64,000 nt of DNA from Luteimonas colneyensis (GCF_014836665.1 NZ_JACSQJ010000003.1:248001-312000), one strand, 5' to 3'; numbered from the stretch's first letter, positions 1 to 11,564 are shown. Notes: generated from the letters alone by a model not told the origin. Program-made: numbers and translations.

Positions 1-362
1 ACGCGACCCTGCTGCGACAGCAGGCGCTCGTCGCCCCAGCGCGCATACGGACGGTGCTCGCTGACGCGCACTTCGAGCACGTCCGGCCAGCGCTTGGAGA
101 CCTCGGCCTGCTCGACCCAGGGCAGGCGCGCGACGGCCGCGCGGGCCTCGTCCAGGCGCACGGCGAAGAAGCCCTGCCGCGCGTAGGGCAGCACCGCCTC
201 GCGCACCACGTCCGGGTCGACCTGCTGCAGGTTGTCGTTGATGCGCAGCGTGCGCAGCGGCCAGCGCTCGGCGCCGATCCAGCCCTGGACCACGGCGACG
301 ACCGGCAACGCGACGAGCGCCACCGCCAGCGTCCAGGCAAGGATCCGCGCCAGCGCGTTCAC
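1..362 (-). CDS. ftsQ: Cell division protein FtsQ, N-terminal part (cut by window edge)
   Basis: FtsQ is a bitopic inner-membrane protein that links early and late divisome proteins at the septum. The visible 120 residues begin with a short cytoplasmic end, one membrane segment at about residues 5-25, then the start of the POTRA region, which contains [14 protein letters not shown], a typical FtsQ pattern. The start is GTG at 362, overlapping the ddl stop as GTGA, which matches the coupling seen throughout this cluster. The remainder of the gene, and presumably ftsA and ftsZ, lie left of position 1. Assignment by family pattern plus position after ddl. Confidence 0.88.
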   Translation of the reverse strand, partial: MNALARILAWTLAVALVALPVVAVVQGWIGAERWPLRTLRINDNLQQVDPDVVREAVLPYARQGFFAVRLDEARAAVARLPWVEQAEVSKRWPDVLEVRVSEHRPYARWGDERLLSQQGR

Positions 363-1297
363 AGCGTCTGCTCCAGCACGCGCCAGCACAGCCCGGCGTA
401 GTCGCATCCCAGCTGCGCGGCGGCCTTGGGCACCAGCGAGTGGCTGGTCATGCCCGGCGCGGTGTTCACCTCGATCAGCTGCAGGCCGCGCTCGCGGTCG
501 CGCATCACGTCCACCCGGCCCCAGCCGCTGCAGGCGGCGGCGCGGAAGGCGCGCAGGGCCAGGTCGCGGATCGCCGCCTCGTCCTCACCGTCCAGGCCCG
601 GGCACAGGTACTGCGTGTCCTCGGCGACGTACTTGGCGTGGTAGTCGTACCACTCGCCCGCGGGCACGATGCGGATCGACGGCAGCGCGATGTCGCCGAG
701 GATGCCGACGGTCAGTTCGTCGCCGCGCACCATCTGCTCCATGAGCAGCTCGCCGTCGTAGCGCGAGGCGAACTCGATGGCCGGCGCGAGGTCGGCCTCC
801 GACAGCACGCGGAACACGCCGACGCTGGAGCCTTCGGACGACGGCTTCACGAACACCGGGTAGCCCAGGCGCGCGGCCGCGGCACGGAGGTCGGCGCCCT
901 TCGCCAGGCGCTCGTAGCGCGGCGTGGGCAGGCCTTCGGACAGCCACACCTGCTTGGTGCGGATCTTGTCCATGGTCAGCGCGCTGCCGAGCACGCCCGA
1001 GCCGGTGTACGGCACGCCCAGCGCGTCGAGCAGGCCCTGCACGGTGCCGTTCTCGCCGGCGCCGCCGTGGAGGATGTTGAAGACGCGGTCGAAGCGCCCG
1101 GCCTGCAGCGCGGCCAGCAGCGCCGGCACGCCGTCGACGGGCTGTGCGTCGACGCCGCGCGAGCGCAGCGCCTCGAGCACGCCCGCGCCGGAGTCCAGCG
1201 ACACCTCGCGCTCGCTGGTGTCGCCGCCCAGCAGCACGGCCACGCGGCCGAAGGCGGCGGGGTCGGTCACGCGCGGCGGTGGAAGCGACATGCTCAT
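359..1297 (-). CDS. ddlB: D-alanine--D-alanine ligase
   Basis: This ATP-grasp enzyme joins two D-alanines to make the dipeptide that MurF adds to the peptidoglycan precursor. It is 312 residues, the usual length for DdlB. Visible family features are [19 protein letters not shown] near the N-terminus, the [17 protein letters not shown] ATP-binding loop (here [15 protein letters not shown]), and the C-terminal [10 protein letters not shown] metal/phosphate-binding segment. The start ATG at 1297 overlaps the murC stop (ATGA); a second ATG two codons on (1291) is equally possible. It sits in the usual dcw position between murC and ftsQ. Confidence 0.96.
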   Translation of the reverse strand: MSMSLPPPRVTDPAAFGRVAVLLGGDTSEREVSLDSGAGVLEALRSRGVDAQPVDGVPALLAALQAGRFDRVFNILHGGAGENGTVQGLLDALGVPYTGSGVLGSALTMDKIRTKQVWLSEGLPTPRYERLAKGADLRAAAARLGYPVFVKPSSEGSSVGVFRVLSEADLAPAIEFASRYDGELLMEQMVRGDELTVGILGDIALPSIRIVPAGEWYDYHAKYVAEDTQYLCPGLDGEDEAAIRDLALRAFRAAACSGWGRVDVMRDRERGLQLIEVNTAPGMTSHSLVPKAAAQLGCDYAGLCWRVLEQTL

Positions 1298-2748
1298 GCG
1301 CCCTCTCCTGCGGCCGGGAAGCCTTCGGTGGCCAGGCTCTGCGAGACCTGGCCGATGTCGCCGGCGCCCATCACCAGCAGCAGGTCGCCGTCCTCGAGGA
1401 TGTCGGGCAGGACCTCGCGCAGGTCGCCGGGGCCATTCACCACCACGGGGTCGATGCGGCCGCGGGCGCGGATCGCACGCGCCAGCGCGCGCGCGTCGGC
1501 GTTGGGCAGCGGCTGCTCGCCCGCCGGATAGACCTCGGTCAGCACCAGCGCGTCGACGTCGGACAGCACGCCGGCGAAGTCGTCGAGCAGGTCGCGGGTG
1601 CGGCTGTAGCGGTGCGGCTGGAAGGCGACGACCAGGCGCTTGTCGGGCCAGCCGCCGCGCGCGGCGGCGAACACCGCGGCGAGTTCGCGCGGGTGGTGGC
1701 CGTAGTCGTCGACCAGCTGCACCGTCGCGCCGCGCGCGGTCGTGAGTTCGGCGAGGCGGTTGAAGCGGCGGCCGACGCCCTCGAACTTCGCCAGCGCGGC
1801 GCGGATGGCGGCGGGCTTGACGCCCAGTTCCCAGGCCACGGCGGCGGCGGCGAGCGCGTTCTGCACGTTGTGGCGGCCCGGCATCGCCAGCTCCATCGGC
1901 GTGGCGGAGGCGTCGGGAAGCACGAGGTCGAAGTGCATGGTCGGGCCGTCCTGGCGCACGTTCTGGGCGCGCACGTCGGCGTCGGCATGGAAGCCATAGG
2001 TCATGACGTGGCGCGACACCGCACCGGCCAGCGCCGCGACCTCGGGATCGTCGATGCACAGCACCGCCAGGCCGTAGAACGGCAGCCGGTGCAGGAACTC
2101 GGAGAACGCCTGCTGCACGCGCGCGAAGTCGCCGCCGTAGTTCTCCAGGTGGTCGACGTCGATGTTGGTGACGATGGCCACCAGCGGGTTCAGGCGCAGG
2201 AAGCTGCCGTCGCTTTCGTCGGCCTCGGCCACCAGCCAGTCGCCACCACCCAGGCGCGCGTTGGCGCCGGCGGCCAGCAGCTTGCCGCCGATGACGAAGG
2301 TGGGATCCAGTCCGCCTTCGGCGAGCACGCTCGCCAGCAGTGACGTCGTGGTGGTCTTGCCATGCGTGCCGGCCACGGCCACGCCGCGGCGGAAGCGCAT
2401 CAGCTCGGCCAGCATCTCCGCGCGGGGCACCACCGGGATGCGCTGCGCACGCGCCTCCATCAGTTCGGGGTTGTCGGGCCGGATCGCGCTCGACACCACC
2501 ACGCAGTCGGTGCCGAGCACGTTCGCGGCGGCGTGGCCGCGGTGCACGGTGGCGCCGAGGCCGGCCAGGCGGCGCGTGACCGCGCTGTCGGCCATGTCCG
2601 AGCCCGAGACCTGGTAGCCCAGCGTGCACAGCACTTCGGCGATGCCGCTCATGCCGGTGCCGCCGATGCCGATGAAGTGGACGCGCGAGTGCCGCCGCGC
2701 GAAGTCGGCCATCGGCACGCCGTGGGTGTCGTGGAGGCGACGGATCAT
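1294..2748 (-). CDS. murC: UDP-N-acetylmuramate--L-alanine ligase
   Basis: MurC adds L-alanine to UDP-MurNAc, the first peptide step of cytoplasmic peptidoglycan precursor synthesis. The 484-residue protein has the N-terminal nucleotide motif [12 protein letters not shown] at about 24-35, the ATP loop GTHGKTTT at 127-134, and the downstream family motif DYGHHPRE. The ATG at 2748 overlaps the ftsW stop directly (ATGA). An in-frame ATG at codon 13 (MADF...) is an alternative and is nearer the start used in some relatives. In most related clusters murG separates ftsW from murC, but here nothing does. Confidence 0.96.
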   Translation of the reverse strand: MIRRLHDTHGVPMADFARRHSRVHFIGIGGTGMSGIAEVLCTLGYQVSGSDMADSAVTRRLAGLGATVHRGHAAANVLGTDCVVVSSAIRPDNPELMEARAQRIPVVPRAEMLAELMRFRRGVAVAGTHGKTTTTSLLASVLAEGGLDPTFVIGGKLLAAGANARLGGGDWLVAEADESDGSFLRLNPLVAIVTNIDVDHLENYGGDFARVQQAFSEFLHRLPFYGLAVLCIDDPEVAALAGAVSRHVMTYGFHADADVRAQNVRQDGPTMHFDLVLPDASATPMELAMPGRHNVQNALAAAAVAWELGVKPAAIRAALAKFEGVGRRFNRLAELTTARGATVQLVDDYGHHPRELAAVFAAARGGWPDKRLVVAFQPHRYSRTRDLLDDFAGVLSDVDALVLTEVYPAGEQPLPNADARALARAIRARGRIDPVVVNGPGDLREVLPDILEDGDLLLVMGAGDIGQVSQSLATEGFPAAGEGA

Positions 2749-4055
2749 GCCTGTGCTCCGGGGCTGAGCCTGGGTTCGATGCGCTGGCGCAGGCGGCTGG
2801 TGCCGCGCGCGGCCAGCGACGGCACGGGCTGGGCGGTGGCCGGCATCGGGGCCGGGGATGCGGCGGGCGCGGCCGCTTCGCCGCGCAGGCGGGCGACCTG
2901 GCGCTGAGTCCGATCGAGTTCGTAGGACACGCGCAGCAGCAGGCCGACCGCGGCGCAGGTCATCATCACGCTGGATCCGCCCGACGAGACCAACGGCAGG
3001 GTCAGGCCCTTGGTCGGCAGCAGCCCGAGGTTCACGCCGATCGACACCAGCGTCTGCAGGCTCATCCACAGCGCGATGCCGAAGGCGATATAGCCGGCGA
3101 AATGGCGGCGGTTCTCGACGCAGCGCAGGCCGACCAGGAAGGCGCGGCCGACCAGCAGCGCGTACAGGCCGATCACCAGGCACACGCCGACGAAGCCGAG
3201 CTCCTCGGCGATCACCGCCAGGATGAAGTCGGTATGCGCTTCGGGCAGGTAGTTGAGCTTCTGGATCGAGGCGCCCAGGCCCACGCCCCAGAACTCGCCG
3301 CGGCCCACCGCCATCAGCGCGTTGGCCAGCTGGTAGCCGCTGTTGAACGGATCGGCGAAGGGATCCATGAACGAGGTCAGGCGGCGCATGCGGTAGGGCT
3401 CGGCGATCGCCACGGCCGCCAGCACCGGCAGCAGCAGCAGCACCGGCGCGGCCATGCGCGGCAGGTGCACGCCACCCAGCACCAGCATGCCGGCGGTGAT
3501 CGCCAGGATCAGCGCCAGCGAGCCGAAGTCCGGCTGCAAGGCCAGCATCGCCATCAGCACGATGGCCACGCCGATCGGCTTGAGCATCGCGCCCCAGGTG
3601 GCGTTGACCTCGTCGCGGAAGCGGACCAGGTAGCTGGCGAGCCAGACGATGTACATCACCTTGACCGCCTCGACCGCCTGGAACTTCGACACGCCCAGGT
3701 TCACCCAGCGCTGCGCGCCGTTGACGCTCGAGCCCAGGCCCGGGATGAACACCGCCAGCAGGGCGAGGAAGCAGGCCAGCAGCAGCAGCCGGTCGTAGCG
3801 CTCGACGGTCTTGAGCTCCAGGCGCATGGCCATGAACGCAAGCACGCCGCCGAGGCCCATGAACACCACGTGCCGGACCAGGAAGTAGTGCTGGCCCACG
3901 CCCAGTTCCTCGCCGATGGCGATCGAACTGGAGCCGACCATGACGATGCCGAGCGCGGCCAGCGCCAGCGCGGCGCCGAGCATCCACGGGTCGTAGCGCC
4001 CGCCGATGGACTCGAGGCGGACCGCCTGCGTGCTGCGCTCGTGGGTCCTGTCCAT
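2745..4055 (-). CDS. ftsW: Septal peptidoglycan polymerase FtsW (SEDS family)
   Basis: FtsW is the multi-pass glycosyltransferase that polymerises lipid II at the septum together with FtsI. The 436-residue product shows about ten hydrophobic segments and SEDS hallmarks: [20 protein letters not shown], the extracellular stretch around [29 protein letters not shown], and PLVSSGGSS near the end. The C-terminal tail (last ~50 residues) is Ala/Pro-rich and cytoplasmic. The ATG at 4055 shares one base with the mraY stop (TGATG), and its own stop overlaps murC. The protein looks complete, so the missing murG is not fused or frameshifted into it. Confidence 0.96.
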   Translation of the reverse strand: MDRTHERSTQAVRLESIGGRYDPWMLGAALALAALGIVMVGSSSIAIGEELGVGQHYFLVRHVVFMGLGGVLAFMAMRLELKTVERYDRLLLLACFLALLAVFIPGLGSSVNGAQRWVNLGVSKFQAVEAVKVMYIVWLASYLVRFRDEVNATWGAMLKPIGVAIVLMAMLALQPDFGSLALILAITAGMLVLGGVHLPRMAAPVLLLLPVLAAVAIAEPYRMRRLTSFMDPFADPFNSGYQLANALMAVGRGEFWGVGLGASIQKLNYLPEAHTDFILAVIAEELGFVGVCLVIGLYALLVGRAFLVGLRCVENRRHFAGYIAFGIALWMSLQTLVSIGVNLGLLPTKGLTLPLVSSGGSSVMMTCAAVGLLLRVSYELDRTQRQVARLRGEAAAPAASPAPMPATAQPVPSLAARGTSRLRQRIEPRLSPGAQA

Positions 4056-5140
4056 CAGCGCACCTTCAGCGTGGCCAGGCCGACCAGAACGAGGATCACC
4101 GAGATGATCCAGAAGCGCACGATCACGCGCGGCTCCGGCCAGCCCTTGAGCTCGAAGTGGTGGTGGATGGGCGCCATGCGGAACACGCGCTTGCCGGTGA
4201 GCTTGAAGCTGGCGACCTGGATCATCACCGAGAGCGTCTCGATGACGAAGATGCCGCCCATCACCACCAGCACCAGCTCCTGGCGCACGATGACCGCGAT
4301 GGTGCCGAGCACGGCGCCCAGCGCCAGCGCGCCGATGTCGCCCATGAACACCATCGCCGGATAGGTGTTGAACCACAGGAAGCCGAGGCCCGCACCCGCG
4401 ATCGCCGCGCAGATGATCACCAGCTCGCCGGCGCCGGGCACGCGCGGGATCTGCAGGTACTCGGCGAACTGGGCGTGGCCCGAGGCGTAGGCGAACACAC
4501 CCAGCGCGCAGGCCACCAGCACCGTCGGCATGATCGCCAGCCCGTCCAGGCCGTCGGTCAGGTTGACCGCGTTGGAGAAGCCGACGATCCAGAAATACGC
4601 GATCGCCACGAACGAGACGCCGGCCAGCGGCAGCGCTACCGCCTTGAAGAACGGGATGTAGAACGTGGTCGCCACCGGCGTGTCGGCGGTGAACCAAAGG
4701 AACAGGCCCGCGGCCAGGCCGATCACCGACTGCAGCGCGTACTTGGTGCGCGAGCGCATGCCGTTGGGATCGCGCTTGACGATCTTGATCCAGTCGTCCC
4801 ACCAGCCGATGGCGCCGAAGCCGGCCATCACCAGCAGCACCAGCCACACGTGCTTGCTGCGCAGGTCGCCCCACAGCAGCACCGAGGCCAGCACCGTGAT
4901 CAGGATCAGGCCGCCGCCCATCGTCGGCGTGCCGGCCTTGGAGAAGTGCGTCTGCGGGCCGTCCTGGCGGATCGGCTGGCCGCCCTTGTACTGCGCGAGC
5001 TTGCGGATCACCGCCGGGCCCCACCACAGCGACAGCGCCAGCGAGGTCAGGGCCGCGAGGATGCCGCGGAAGGTCAGGTAGCCGAACAGGCCGAACAGGC
5101 CCTCGAGCTGCTGCAGCCAGCGGGTGAGTTCAAGCAGCAT
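4055..5140 (-). CDS. mraY: Phospho-MurNAc-pentapeptide transferase MraY
   Basis: MraY transfers phospho-MurNAc-pentapeptide to undecaprenyl phosphate, making lipid I in the inner membrane. The 361-residue protein is polytopic with family signatures visible: PTMGGGLIL, the DDWIK aspartates, [13 protein letters not shown], and the C-terminal histidine motif [15 protein letters not shown]. The ATG at 5140 (MLLELTRW) was chosen over an upstream in-frame TTG because it gives the standard length. It overlaps the 3' end of murF by 11 nt, suggesting coupled translation. Confidence 0.96.
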   Translation of the reverse strand: MLLELTRWLQQLEGLFGLFGYLTFRGILAALTSLALSLWWGPAVIRKLAQYKGGQPIRQDGPQTHFSKAGTPTMGGGLILITVLASVLLWGDLRSKHVWLVLLVMAGFGAIGWWDDWIKIVKRDPNGMRSRTKYALQSVIGLAAGLFLWFTADTPVATTFYIPFFKAVALPLAGVSFVAIAYFWIVGFSNAVNLTDGLDGLAIMPTVLVACALGVFAYASGHAQFAEYLQIPRVPGAGELVIICAAIAGAGLGFLWFNTYPAMVFMGDIGALALGAVLGTIAVIVRQELVLVVMGGIFVIETLSVMIQVASFKLTGKRVFRMAPIHHHFELKGWPEPRVIVRFWIISVILVLVGLATLKVR

Positions 5141-6539
5141 CGGTGTCGACTCCTTCAAGCAGCGCGTGGACCACGCGATCCATCGCGCTGCCGCGCGAAC
5201 CCTTCACCAGCACCGTGGGCACCGGAGCACCCGCCTCCGTGGCCGGACGACCTGCAGGAGAGATGGACGCCAGGGCGTCCGCGACGGCGGTGGCCAGTCC
5301 GGCGTGGGAGGCGAACACTTCGCCACCTTCGCCGAACGCCTCGGCCGCCTTCGCCGCCAGCGTGCCCAGCGCGAACAGCCGAGCAACGCCGGCCTCGCGC
5401 GCGCGGCGGCCGGCGGCCGCGTGCAGCGCTTCCGCGTCGTCGCCCAGCTCGCGCATGTCGCCCAGCACCAGCCAGCCGCCGCCGCTGGCCGCGGCCAGCG
5501 TGTCGATGGCCGCGGCCAGCGAACCCGGATTGGCGTTGTAGCTGTCGTCCACCAGCCACGCACCCGGCAGGCGCCGGCGCACCAGGCGTCCCTGCACCGG
5601 GCGCGCGAGGGTCAGGCCCTCGGCGATCGCGGCCAGCGGCGCGTCGCAGGCCAGCGCGAGCGCCGCCGCCGCCATGGCGTTGGCGACGTTGTGCCGGCCC
5701 GGCAGCGCCAGCGACACGGCGGCCTCGCCGGCCGGCGTCTCCAGCACGAAGTCGCTGCCGTCCTCGCGCAGCGCGAGGTCGCGCACGCGCACGTCGGCGC
5801 GCGGCCCGAAGCCGAAGCGGAGGATCCGGCGGCCGTGCGCGCGCTCGGCGAAGAACGAGGCGAACGCGTCGTCGGCATTGACCACCGCGGTGCCGTCGGC
5901 CGGCAGCGCGTCGTAGATCGCGCCCTTGACGTCGGCGACGTTGGCGATCGTGCCCATGCGCTCGAGATGCGCCGGCGCGATGTTGTTCACCAGCGCCACG
6001 CGCGGCGACGCGATGGCCGCGAGGTAGGCGATGTCGCCCGGCTTGCCGGCGCCCATCTCGTAAACCGCGAAGCGCGCGGCGTCGTCGGCATCGATGATTG
6101 CCAGCGGCAGGCCGATCTCGTTGTTGCGGTTGCCGGGGCTGGCGACCACGGAGGCGAAGCGGCCGAGGATCGAGAGCGTGAGCTCCTTGACGCTGGTCTT
6201 GCCGTTGCTGCCGGTGATCGCGACCACCGTCTGGCCGACGCGCGCGGCCTGCAGGGTCCGCGCCAGCGACCCCAGCGCCTCGACCGTATCGCCGACCACG
6301 ACCTGGGGCAGCGGCGCGTCCACCTGGCGCGACACCAGCGCCGCGGCTGCGCCGCTGGCCGCGGCCGCGGCGACGTGCGCATGGCCGTCGAAGTTCTCGC
6401 CGGCGATCGCCACGAACAGCGGCGCGCCCACCGGGGCCAGCGTGCGGCTGTCACTCACGACCGCGTCGACCACGACGTCGTCGCCGTGCAGGCGGCCGTT
6501 GCAGGCCTGTGCGATCCGCGAGAGCGCGATCGGCTTCAT
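5130..6539 (-). CDS. murF: UDP-MurNAc-tripeptide--D-Ala-D-Ala ligase
   Basis: MurF completes the pentapeptide by adding D-Ala-D-Ala. The 469-residue protein has the Mur ligase three-domain layout. The N-terminal UDP-precursor domain includes VVSDSR, the ATP loop [14 protein letters not shown] lies at about 108-121, and the central segment has [12 protein letters not shown]-terminal dinucleotide-like domain has [13 protein letters not shown] and [10 protein letters not shown]. The ATG at 6539 overlaps the murE stop (ATGA). Its substrate partner Ddl is encoded in the same operon. Confidence 0.96.
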   Translation of the reverse strand: MKPIALSRIAQACNGRLHGDDVVVDAVVSDSRTLAPVGAPLFVAIAGENFDGHAHVAAAAASGAAAALVSRQVDAPLPQVVVGDTVEALGSLARTLQAARVGQTVVAITGSNGKTSVKELTLSILGRFASVVASPGNRNNEIGLPLAIIDADDAARFAVYEMGAGKPGDIAYLAAIASPRVALVNNIAPAHLERMGTIANVADVKGAIYDALPADGTAVVNADDAFASFFAERAHGRRILRFGFGPRADVRVRDLALREDGSDFVLETPAGEAAVSLALPGRHNVANAMAAAALALACDAPLAAIAEGLTLARPVQGRLVRRRLPGAWLVDDSYNANPGSLAAAIDTLAAASGGGWLVLGDMRELGDDAEALHAAAGRRAREAGVARLFALGTLAAKAAEAFGEGGEVFASHAGLATAVADALASISPAGRPATEAGAPVPTVLVKGSRGSAMDRVVHALLEGVDTDAA

Positions 6540-8011
6540 GCCCGGCCTCCGAGGGCGCGCTGCGCCACGTCGCGGTCGTCGAAGGGATGGCGCACGCCGT
6601 CGATCTCCTGGTAGGGCTCGTGGCCCTTGCCGGCGACCAGCACGATGTCGCCGGGGCCGGCGGCGCCGATGGCGCGCGTGATGGCCGCGGCGCGATCGCG
6701 CTCGACCGTGACCCGGGACGCATCGCTGAAGCCCGCCATGATGTCGGCGACGATGGTGTTGCCGTCCTCGGCGCGCGGGTTGTCGTCGGTCACCACCACG
6801 GCGTCGGCGCCCTGCTCGGCCGCGGCGGCCATCTCGGGGCGCTTGCCGCGGTCGCGCTCGCCGCCGCAGCCGAACACGCAGGTGATGCGGCCGGCCGCGT
6901 GCGCGCGCACGCTCGCCAGCGCCTGCACCAGGGCGTCAGGGGTGTGCGCGTAGTCGACCACCACCAGCGGCAGGCCATCGTGGCCGCCGAGGCGGTTCAT
7001 GCGGCCGGCGATCGGCTCCAGCCTGGCCAGCGCGCGCGCGATGCCGGCGGCATCGACGCCCTGCGCGTGCAGCACGCCGGCCACCGCCAGCAGGTTCTCG
7101 ACGTTGAAGCGGCCCAGCAGCGGCGAGCGCACGGGCAGCGTGTCCGCGCCCACGCGCAGGTCGAAGGCGATGCCGGCCGCGTCGAGCATGACGCCGGACG
7201 CGGCGACCTCGGCGTCGGCGTCGCCGCGCGCGCTGGTGCCGATGCGGCGCAGCCCGGCCGGCAGGCGCGCGAACAGCGCACGGCCGAAGCCGTCGTCGAT
7301 GTTGACCACCGCGGCCTCGAGGCCCGGCATCGCGAACAGGCGTTCCTTCGCGGCGCCGTAGGTGGCCATGTCGCCGTGGTAGTCGAGGTGGTCGCGGGTG
7401 AGGTTGGTGAACACGCCGACCTGGAAGTGCACCGCGTCCACGCGGCCCTGGTCGAGCGCGTGCGAGCTGGTCTCCATCGCCACCGCCTGTGCGCCGGCGT
7501 CGCGCAGCTGCGCGAGCAGCTCGTGCACCTGCAGCACCAGCGGCGTGGTGAAGCCGGTCGGACGCACCTCGCCGTGCAGGCCCGCGCCCAGCGTGCCGAT
7601 CGTCGCGGCCCGGCGGCCGAGCAGCTCCCAGGCCTGCGCCAGCAGCTGCACGGTCGAGGTCTTGCCGTTGGTGCCGGTCACCGCGACCGTCGCCATCGCC
7701 GCGGAAGGCCTGCCGTGGAAGGCGTCGGCCATCGCGCCCATGCGCGCGCGCAGCCCGGGCACGGCGATCGCGCCGGCGGGCGGCGCGGGCACGTCGGCCG
7801 GGACCGGGGGTTCGTACATCACCGCCGCGGCGCCGTCGGCCAGCGCCTTCGCCGCGAAGTGGAGCCCGTGCGTCCCGAAGCCACCGATGGCGACGAAGCC
7901 GTCGCCCACGCGCACCTGGCGGCTGTCGAGCACCAGGCCCGACACCTCGAGCGCGTCCGGCACGCCGGCGACGTCGGGCAGCAGTTCGCGCAGGCGCATG
8001 CGGCGGCTCAC
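6536..8011 (-). CDS. murE: UDP-MurNAc-L-Ala-D-Glu--meso-diaminopimelate ligase
   Basis: MurE adds the third residue of the stem peptide. The sequence has the ATP loop TGTNGKTST at 112-120, [12 protein letters not shown], and the DDNPR motif that distinguishes diaminopimelate-adding from lysine-adding enzymes, so a Gram-negative A1-gamma wall is inferred. The length of 491 residues is normal. The start is taken as GTG at 8011, which overlaps the ftsI stop (GTGA); an ATG four codons later (7999) is the alternative. It ends four bases inside murF. Confidence 0.95.
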   Translation of the reverse strand: MSRRMRLRELLPDVAGVPDALEVSGLVLDSRQVRVGDGFVAIGGFGTHGLHFAAKALADGAAAVMYEPPVPADVPAPPAGAIAVPGLRARMGAMADAFHGRPSAAMATVAVTGTNGKTSTVQLLAQAWELLGRRAATIGTLGAGLHGEVRPTGFTTPLVLQVHELLAQLRDAGAQAVAMETSSHALDQGRVDAVHFQVGVFTNLTRDHLDYHGDMATYGAAKERLFAMPGLEAAVVNIDDGFGRALFARLPAGLRRIGTSARGDADAEVAASGVMLDAAGIAFDLRVGADTLPVRSPLLGRFNVENLLAVAGVLHAQGVDAAGIARALARLEPIAGRMNRLGGHDGLPLVVVDYAHTPDALVQALASVRAHAAGRITCVFGCGGERDRGKRPEMAAAAEQGADAVVVTDDNPRAEDGNTIVADIMAGFSDASRVTVERDRAAAITRAIGAAGPGDIVLVAGKGHEPYQEIDGVRHPFDDRDVAQRALGGRA

Positions 8012-9822
8012 GGTCGGCCTCCGGTCGTCGCGGCGGTCGACGCCGTGCTCGCGGCGGCCTGGCGCGGCGCAGTGCGCGCGCGCTCCTTTTCCTGCTGCTT
8101 CGCCTGCTCGGCCAGCCAGGTCTCGATGTCGTCCGGCGGCACGTCCATCAGGCGCAGCGCGCCGTCCATGGTCTTCTGGAACACCGGGCCGGCCACGGCG
8201 CCGCCGTAGATGCCCTTGGCGGGGTCCGGATCGTCGATCACCACCACCATCGAGAACCGCGGGTGCTCCACCGGCACCACGCCGGCGAAGAAGGAGACGT
8301 AGCGGCGCGAATAGCCGCCGCCAGACGCCTTGCGCGCGGTGCCGGTCTTGCCGGCCACGTGGTAGCCCGGGATCGCGGCCTGGATCGCGGTGCCGCCGGG
8401 CTCGGTGACCGTCTGCATCATCTTCAGCACGGTGTCGGCCACGCCGGCGTCCATCACCTGCTCGGGCTCTTCGTGCTGGCCCTTGACCAGGGTCGGGCGC
8501 ACCGCGCGGCCGTGGTTGGCCAGCGTGGCGTAGGCGCGCGCGATCTGCAGCGGCGTGGCCGACAGGCCATAGCCGTAGCTCATGGTCTGCTTGGTGGTGC
8601 CGCTCCAGCTGCCAGCCGGAGGCAGCAGGCCCGAGGCCTCGCCCGGGAAGCCGCTGCCGGTGCTGCGGCCGAAGCCCAGGCTGGCGACGAAGTCGTGGAA
8701 ATAGGCGTTGTCGAGCTTCTCGACGATGCGCGAGGTGCCGATGTTCGAGCTCTTGGTGATCACGCCCGTGGTGTCGAGGACGCCGAGGTTGCGGTGGTCG
8801 GTGGTGCGGTAGCGGCCGTTGGGAATCCAGCCCGGGTTGGTGTCGAAGATCGTGTGCGGCGTGATCACGCCCGCCGACAGGCCCGCGGCCACGGTGATCG
8901 GCTTGATCGTCGAACCCGGTTCGATCAGGTCGGTGACCGCGCGGTTGCGGCGCGCGTCGCGGTGTTCGCCGGTCACCGCGTTCGGGTTGTACGTCGGCAG
9001 GTTGGCCATGGCGAGGATCTCGCCGGTGGCGATGTCCATCACCACGACCGAGCCGGCGCTGGCGCCGGTGCGCTCGAGCGTGGCGCGCAGCTCGCGGTGC
9101 GCGAGGTACTGCACGCGGCGGTCGATGCTGAGCGTCAGGTCCTTGCCCGGCTGCGCCGCACGCACCAGGTCGACGTTCTCGACGATGCGGCCGCGGCGGT
9201 CGCGGATCACCTTCTGCGCGCCCGGGGTACCGCGCAGCCATTCGTCGAACGCCAGCTCCACGCCCTCCTGGCCGGCGTCGTCGATGTTGGTGAAGCCCAG
9301 CACGTGCGCCAGCGCCTCGCCCTGCGGATAGAAGCGGCGGAACTCGCGCTGAGAGAACACGCCGGGCACCTTGTGCGACAGGATCGCCTCGGCCTCGCTG
9401 GGATTGATGCGGCGCTTGAGGTAGACGAACTCCTTGTCGGCGCGCTGCGCCAGGCGGCGCTCGAGATGGTCGAGCGGCACGCCGAGGGCTTCGGCCAGCT
9501 GCGGCAGGCGGTCGGGGTGCTTGAGCAGTTCCTGCGGATTCCCCCAGACGCTGTCCACCGGCGACGACACCGCCAGTGGCTCGCCGTTGCGGTCGGTGAT
9601 CATGCCGCGCGAGGTCGGGATCGGGATCTCGCGCAGGAAGCGCGAGTCGGCCTTCTGCTGGTAGTAGGCGTTGTCGACCAGCTGCAGGTCGACCGCGCGC
9701 GCCACCAGCACCACGCCGCAGGCGCCGAGCACGCCAACGATCAGCTTCAGCCGCCCGCGCAGGTCGAACTGCGCGCGGCCACGGGGCCTGACGGTGCCGT
9801 TGCGGTCGCGACGGAACTTCAT
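8008..9822 (-). CDS. ftsI: Septal transpeptidase FtsI (penicillin-binding protein 3)
   Basis: FtsI crosslinks septal peptidoglycan and partners with FtsW. The 604-residue class B PBP has a short cytoplasmic end and one membrane anchor at about 27-45. A pedestal domain containing [18 protein letters not shown] follows. The penicillin-binding domain has all three active-site motifs: S304-T-I-K307, S358-S-N360 and K492-T-G-T495. The last ~35 residues are a low-complexity Ala/Thr-rich tail. ATG at 9822 overlaps the ftsL stop (ATGA). Confidence 0.96.
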   Translation of the reverse strand: MKFRRDRNGTVRPRGRAQFDLRGRLKLIVGVLGACGVVLVARAVDLQLVDNAYYQQKADSRFLREIPIPTSRGMITDRNGEPLAVSSPVDSVWGNPQELLKHPDRLPQLAEALGVPLDHLERRLAQRADKEFVYLKRRINPSEAEAILSHKVPGVFSQREFRRFYPQGEALAHVLGFTNIDDAGQEGVELAFDEWLRGTPGAQKVIRDRRGRIVENVDLVRAAQPGKDLTLSIDRRVQYLAHRELRATLERTGASAGSVVVMDIATGEILAMANLPTYNPNAVTGEHRDARRNRAVTDLIEPGSTIKPITVAAGLSAGVITPHTIFDTNPGWIPNGRYRTTDHRNLGVLDTTGVITKSSNIGTSRIVEKLDNAYFHDFVASLGFGRSTGSGFPGEASGLLPPAGSWSGTTKQTMSYGYGLSATPLQIARAYATLANHGRAVRPTLVKGQHEEPEQVMDAGVADTVLKMMQTVTEPGGTAIQAAIPGYHVAGKTGTARKASGGGYSRRYVSFFAGVVPVEHPRFSMVVVIDDPDPAKGIYGGAVAGPVFQKTMDGALRLMDVPPDDIETWLAEQAKQQEKERARTAPRQAAASTASTAATTGGRP

Positions 9823-10082
9823 GGCTGCACCACCACGATCTCGCCGGCCTCGGGGAACTTCATGCCCAGCCGGGCGCGCGCGACCTGGTCGACGCGGTGG
9901 GCCTCGGCCCAGGTGGCCTGCTCCAGCTGCAGGCGGCCGAAGTCGATGTTGAGCTCGTCGCGCTCGTCCACCAGCCGGGTCAGCTCGACGAACAGCTGGC
10001 GGTGCTGGTGGCGCGCCTGCACCACGCCGATGCCGGAGATGACGTTGGCGGCCAGCAGCAGGAGGGCGAGGAAGCGGGTCAT
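9819..10082 (-). CDS. ftsL: Cell division protein FtsL
   Basis: FtsL is a small bitopic divisome protein that works with FtsB and FtsQ. The 87-residue product has one hydrophobic segment at about 4-20, followed by a leucine-spaced coiled-coil ([17 protein letters not shown]) and a short C-terminal region ending [13 protein letters not shown], typical of proteobacterial FtsL. The start ATG at 10082 overlaps the rsmH stop. Identification depends partly on position, because FtsL sequences diverge strongly. Confidence 0.92.
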   Translation of the reverse strand: MTRFLALLLLAANVISGIGVVQARHQHRQLFVELTRLVDERDELNIDFGRLQLEQATWAEAHRVDQVARARLGMKFPEAGEIVVVQP

Positions 10083-11035
10083 GCCGCGGCCTCCAGCTTC
10101 TCGGCCACGCGCAGCACGGCGCTGCGCGCGCGCGGATTGCCGGCGACCTCGGCGGCTTCGGCGCGGATCGCGCCTCCGATCTCGCGCAGGCTCGGCACGA
10201 AGGGCGCGGCTTCGGGCAGGCGGCGGTTGCCCGCCGGCGGCTTCGCGTGCGCGGCGATGAAGCGCTTGGCGATGCGGTCTTCCAGCGAGTGGAAGCTGAT
10301 CACCGCCAGCCGGCCACCGGGACGCAGCGCGTCGTGCGCGGCCGCGAGCCCGGTCTCCAGGTCCGCCAGCTCCTGGTTGACGTGGATGCGGATGGCCTGG
10401 AACGAGCGCGTAGCGGGATGGATCTCGTGGCGGCCGGGCTTGGGCCGCGGCATCACCGAGGCGATCAGCTCGGCGAGCTGGCCGGTGCGCAGCAGCGGCG
10501 TGGCGGCGCGGCGCTCGACGATGGCGCGCGCGATGCGGCGGCTCATGCGCTCCTCGCCGTAGGTCCAGAGCACGTCGGCGATCTCGTCGGCCGAGGCGCG
10601 CGCCAGCCACTCGGCCGCGCTCTCGCCGGAGTCGGGATCCATGCGCATGTCGAGCGGGCCGTCACGACCGAAGCTGAAGCCGCGCTCGGCGACGTCGAGC
10701 TGGGGCGAGGACACGCCGAGGTCGAACAGCACGCCGTCGAGGCCCGTTGCGGCCGCCTCCCAATGGCCCAGGGCGGCGAAGCTGCCGCGGAAGATCGAGA
10801 CGCGCGGATCCGTGCCGAACTCGCGTTCGGCGACCGCGATGGCATCGGGATCCTTGTCCATCACCAGCAGCCGGCCTCCACTCCCCAGCGCCTGCAGCAC
10901 GCCGCGCGCATGGCCGCCACGGCCGAAGGTGCCATCCAGGTACGTCCCGTCCTCACGCACGCGCAGCCCTTCCATGACCTGCTTGAACAAGACCGGAAGG
11001 TGCGCGGAGCGGACATCCGCGGCACCCCCCGTCAC
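10079..11035 (-). CDS. rsmH: 16S rRNA (cytosine1402-N4)-methyltransferase
   Basis: RsmH (MraW) methylates N4 of C1402 in 16S rRNA; RsmI, encoded at 13.4 kb, makes the 2'-O-methylation of the same nucleotide. The 318-residue protein has the SAM-binding motif [29 protein letters not shown] and FHSLEDR near the C-terminus. The start is taken as GTG at 11035 because it overlaps the mraZ stop (GTGA) and gives the usual length; no ATG lies nearby in frame. Confidence 0.95.
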   Translation of the reverse strand: MTGGAADVRSAHLPVLFKQVMEGLRVREDGTYLDGTFGRGGHARGVLQALGSGGRLLVMDKDPDAIAVAEREFGTDPRVSIFRGSFAALGHWEAAATGLDGVLFDLGVSSPQLDVAERGFSFGRDGPLDMRMDPDSGESAAEWLARASADEIADVLWTYGEERMSRRIARAIVERRAATPLLRTGQLAELIASVMPRPKPGRHEIHPATRSFQAIRIHVNQELADLETGLAAAHDALRPGGRLAVISFHSLEDRIAKRFIAAHAKPPAGNRRLPEAAPFVPSLREIGGAIRAEAAEVAGNPRARSAVLRVAEKLEAAA

Positions 11036-11478
11036 AGCTGCAGCCCGACCAGGTCGTCGCCGAGATCGTCGTCGCCCAGCGGCGTCTCGATCTGCGCGCG
11101 ATGTGCCTGCTCGCTCCAGAGTTCGAACCTGTCGCCCATGCCCAGCAGCACGGCCTTCTTCTCGATGCCAAGCGCGTTGCGCATGCTGGCCGGGATCGGG
11201 ATGCGGCCGTTGCCGTCGGGTTCGACGACCGATGCGGCGCCCACCAGCTTCAGCTGCATGGCGCGGTTGGTGGCCTTCAGGCGGGACAGCTTGTTGACGC
11301 TGTCGCGCACGCCTTCCCAGGTCGCATGCGGGTAGATCCAGAGTGCGCCGCGCTCGAACGGGTTGTAGGTGATGACCAGGCGGTTGCCGAAATCGGACGC
11401 GACGATCTCCCGGTAGCCGGTCGGAATCGCCAGCCGTCCCTTGTCGTCGATCGTGATGGCGGTCTCGCCCTGCAACAC
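11032..11478 (-). CDS. mraZ: Transcriptional regulator / cell division protein MraZ
   Basis: MraZ is the first gene of the dcw cluster and, in characterised bacteria, a ring-forming DNA-binding protein that regulates its own operon. The 148-residue product has two SpoVT-AbrB-like halves: [20 protein letters not shown] near the start and a second copy with [16 protein letters not shown]. The start is set at GTG 11478 (VLQGETA) because relatives begin at this point and a GGAG-type ribosome site lies about 12 nt upstream. An upstream in-frame extension to 11556 would start near the transcription start and is unlikely. Confidence 0.93.
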   Translation of the reverse strand: MLQGETAITIDDKGRLAIPTGYREIVASDFGNRLVITYNPFERGALWIYPHATWEGVRDSVNKLSRLKATNRAMQLKLVGAASVVEPDGNGRIPIPASMRNALGIEKKAVLLGMGDRFELWSEQAHRAQIETPLGDDDLGDDLVGLQL

Positions 11479-11524
11479 GTTTGCCTGCCCACTCCATGCC
11501 CGTCTGCGGCGGGCTTCATGCGCT

Positions 11525-11564
11525 GGAAAACCACGATATTCCCGGTCTTCCCACACGGCACCAC
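11525..11564 (-). promoter_or_regulatory. Candidate MraZ operator, four 10-bp repeats
   Basis: Reading the minus strand from 11564 there are four consecutive 10-base units: GTGGTGCCGT, GTGGGAAGAC, CGGGAATATC and GTGGTTTTCC. Each starts with a G-rich pentamer related to TGGGN, giving exact 10-bp spacing. In E. coli MraZ is known to bind TGGGN direct repeats spaced 10 bp upstream of mraZ. Here the array lies just past the -10 element and before the GTG start, the right place for autorepression. Binding itself is inferred. Confidence 0.6.
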
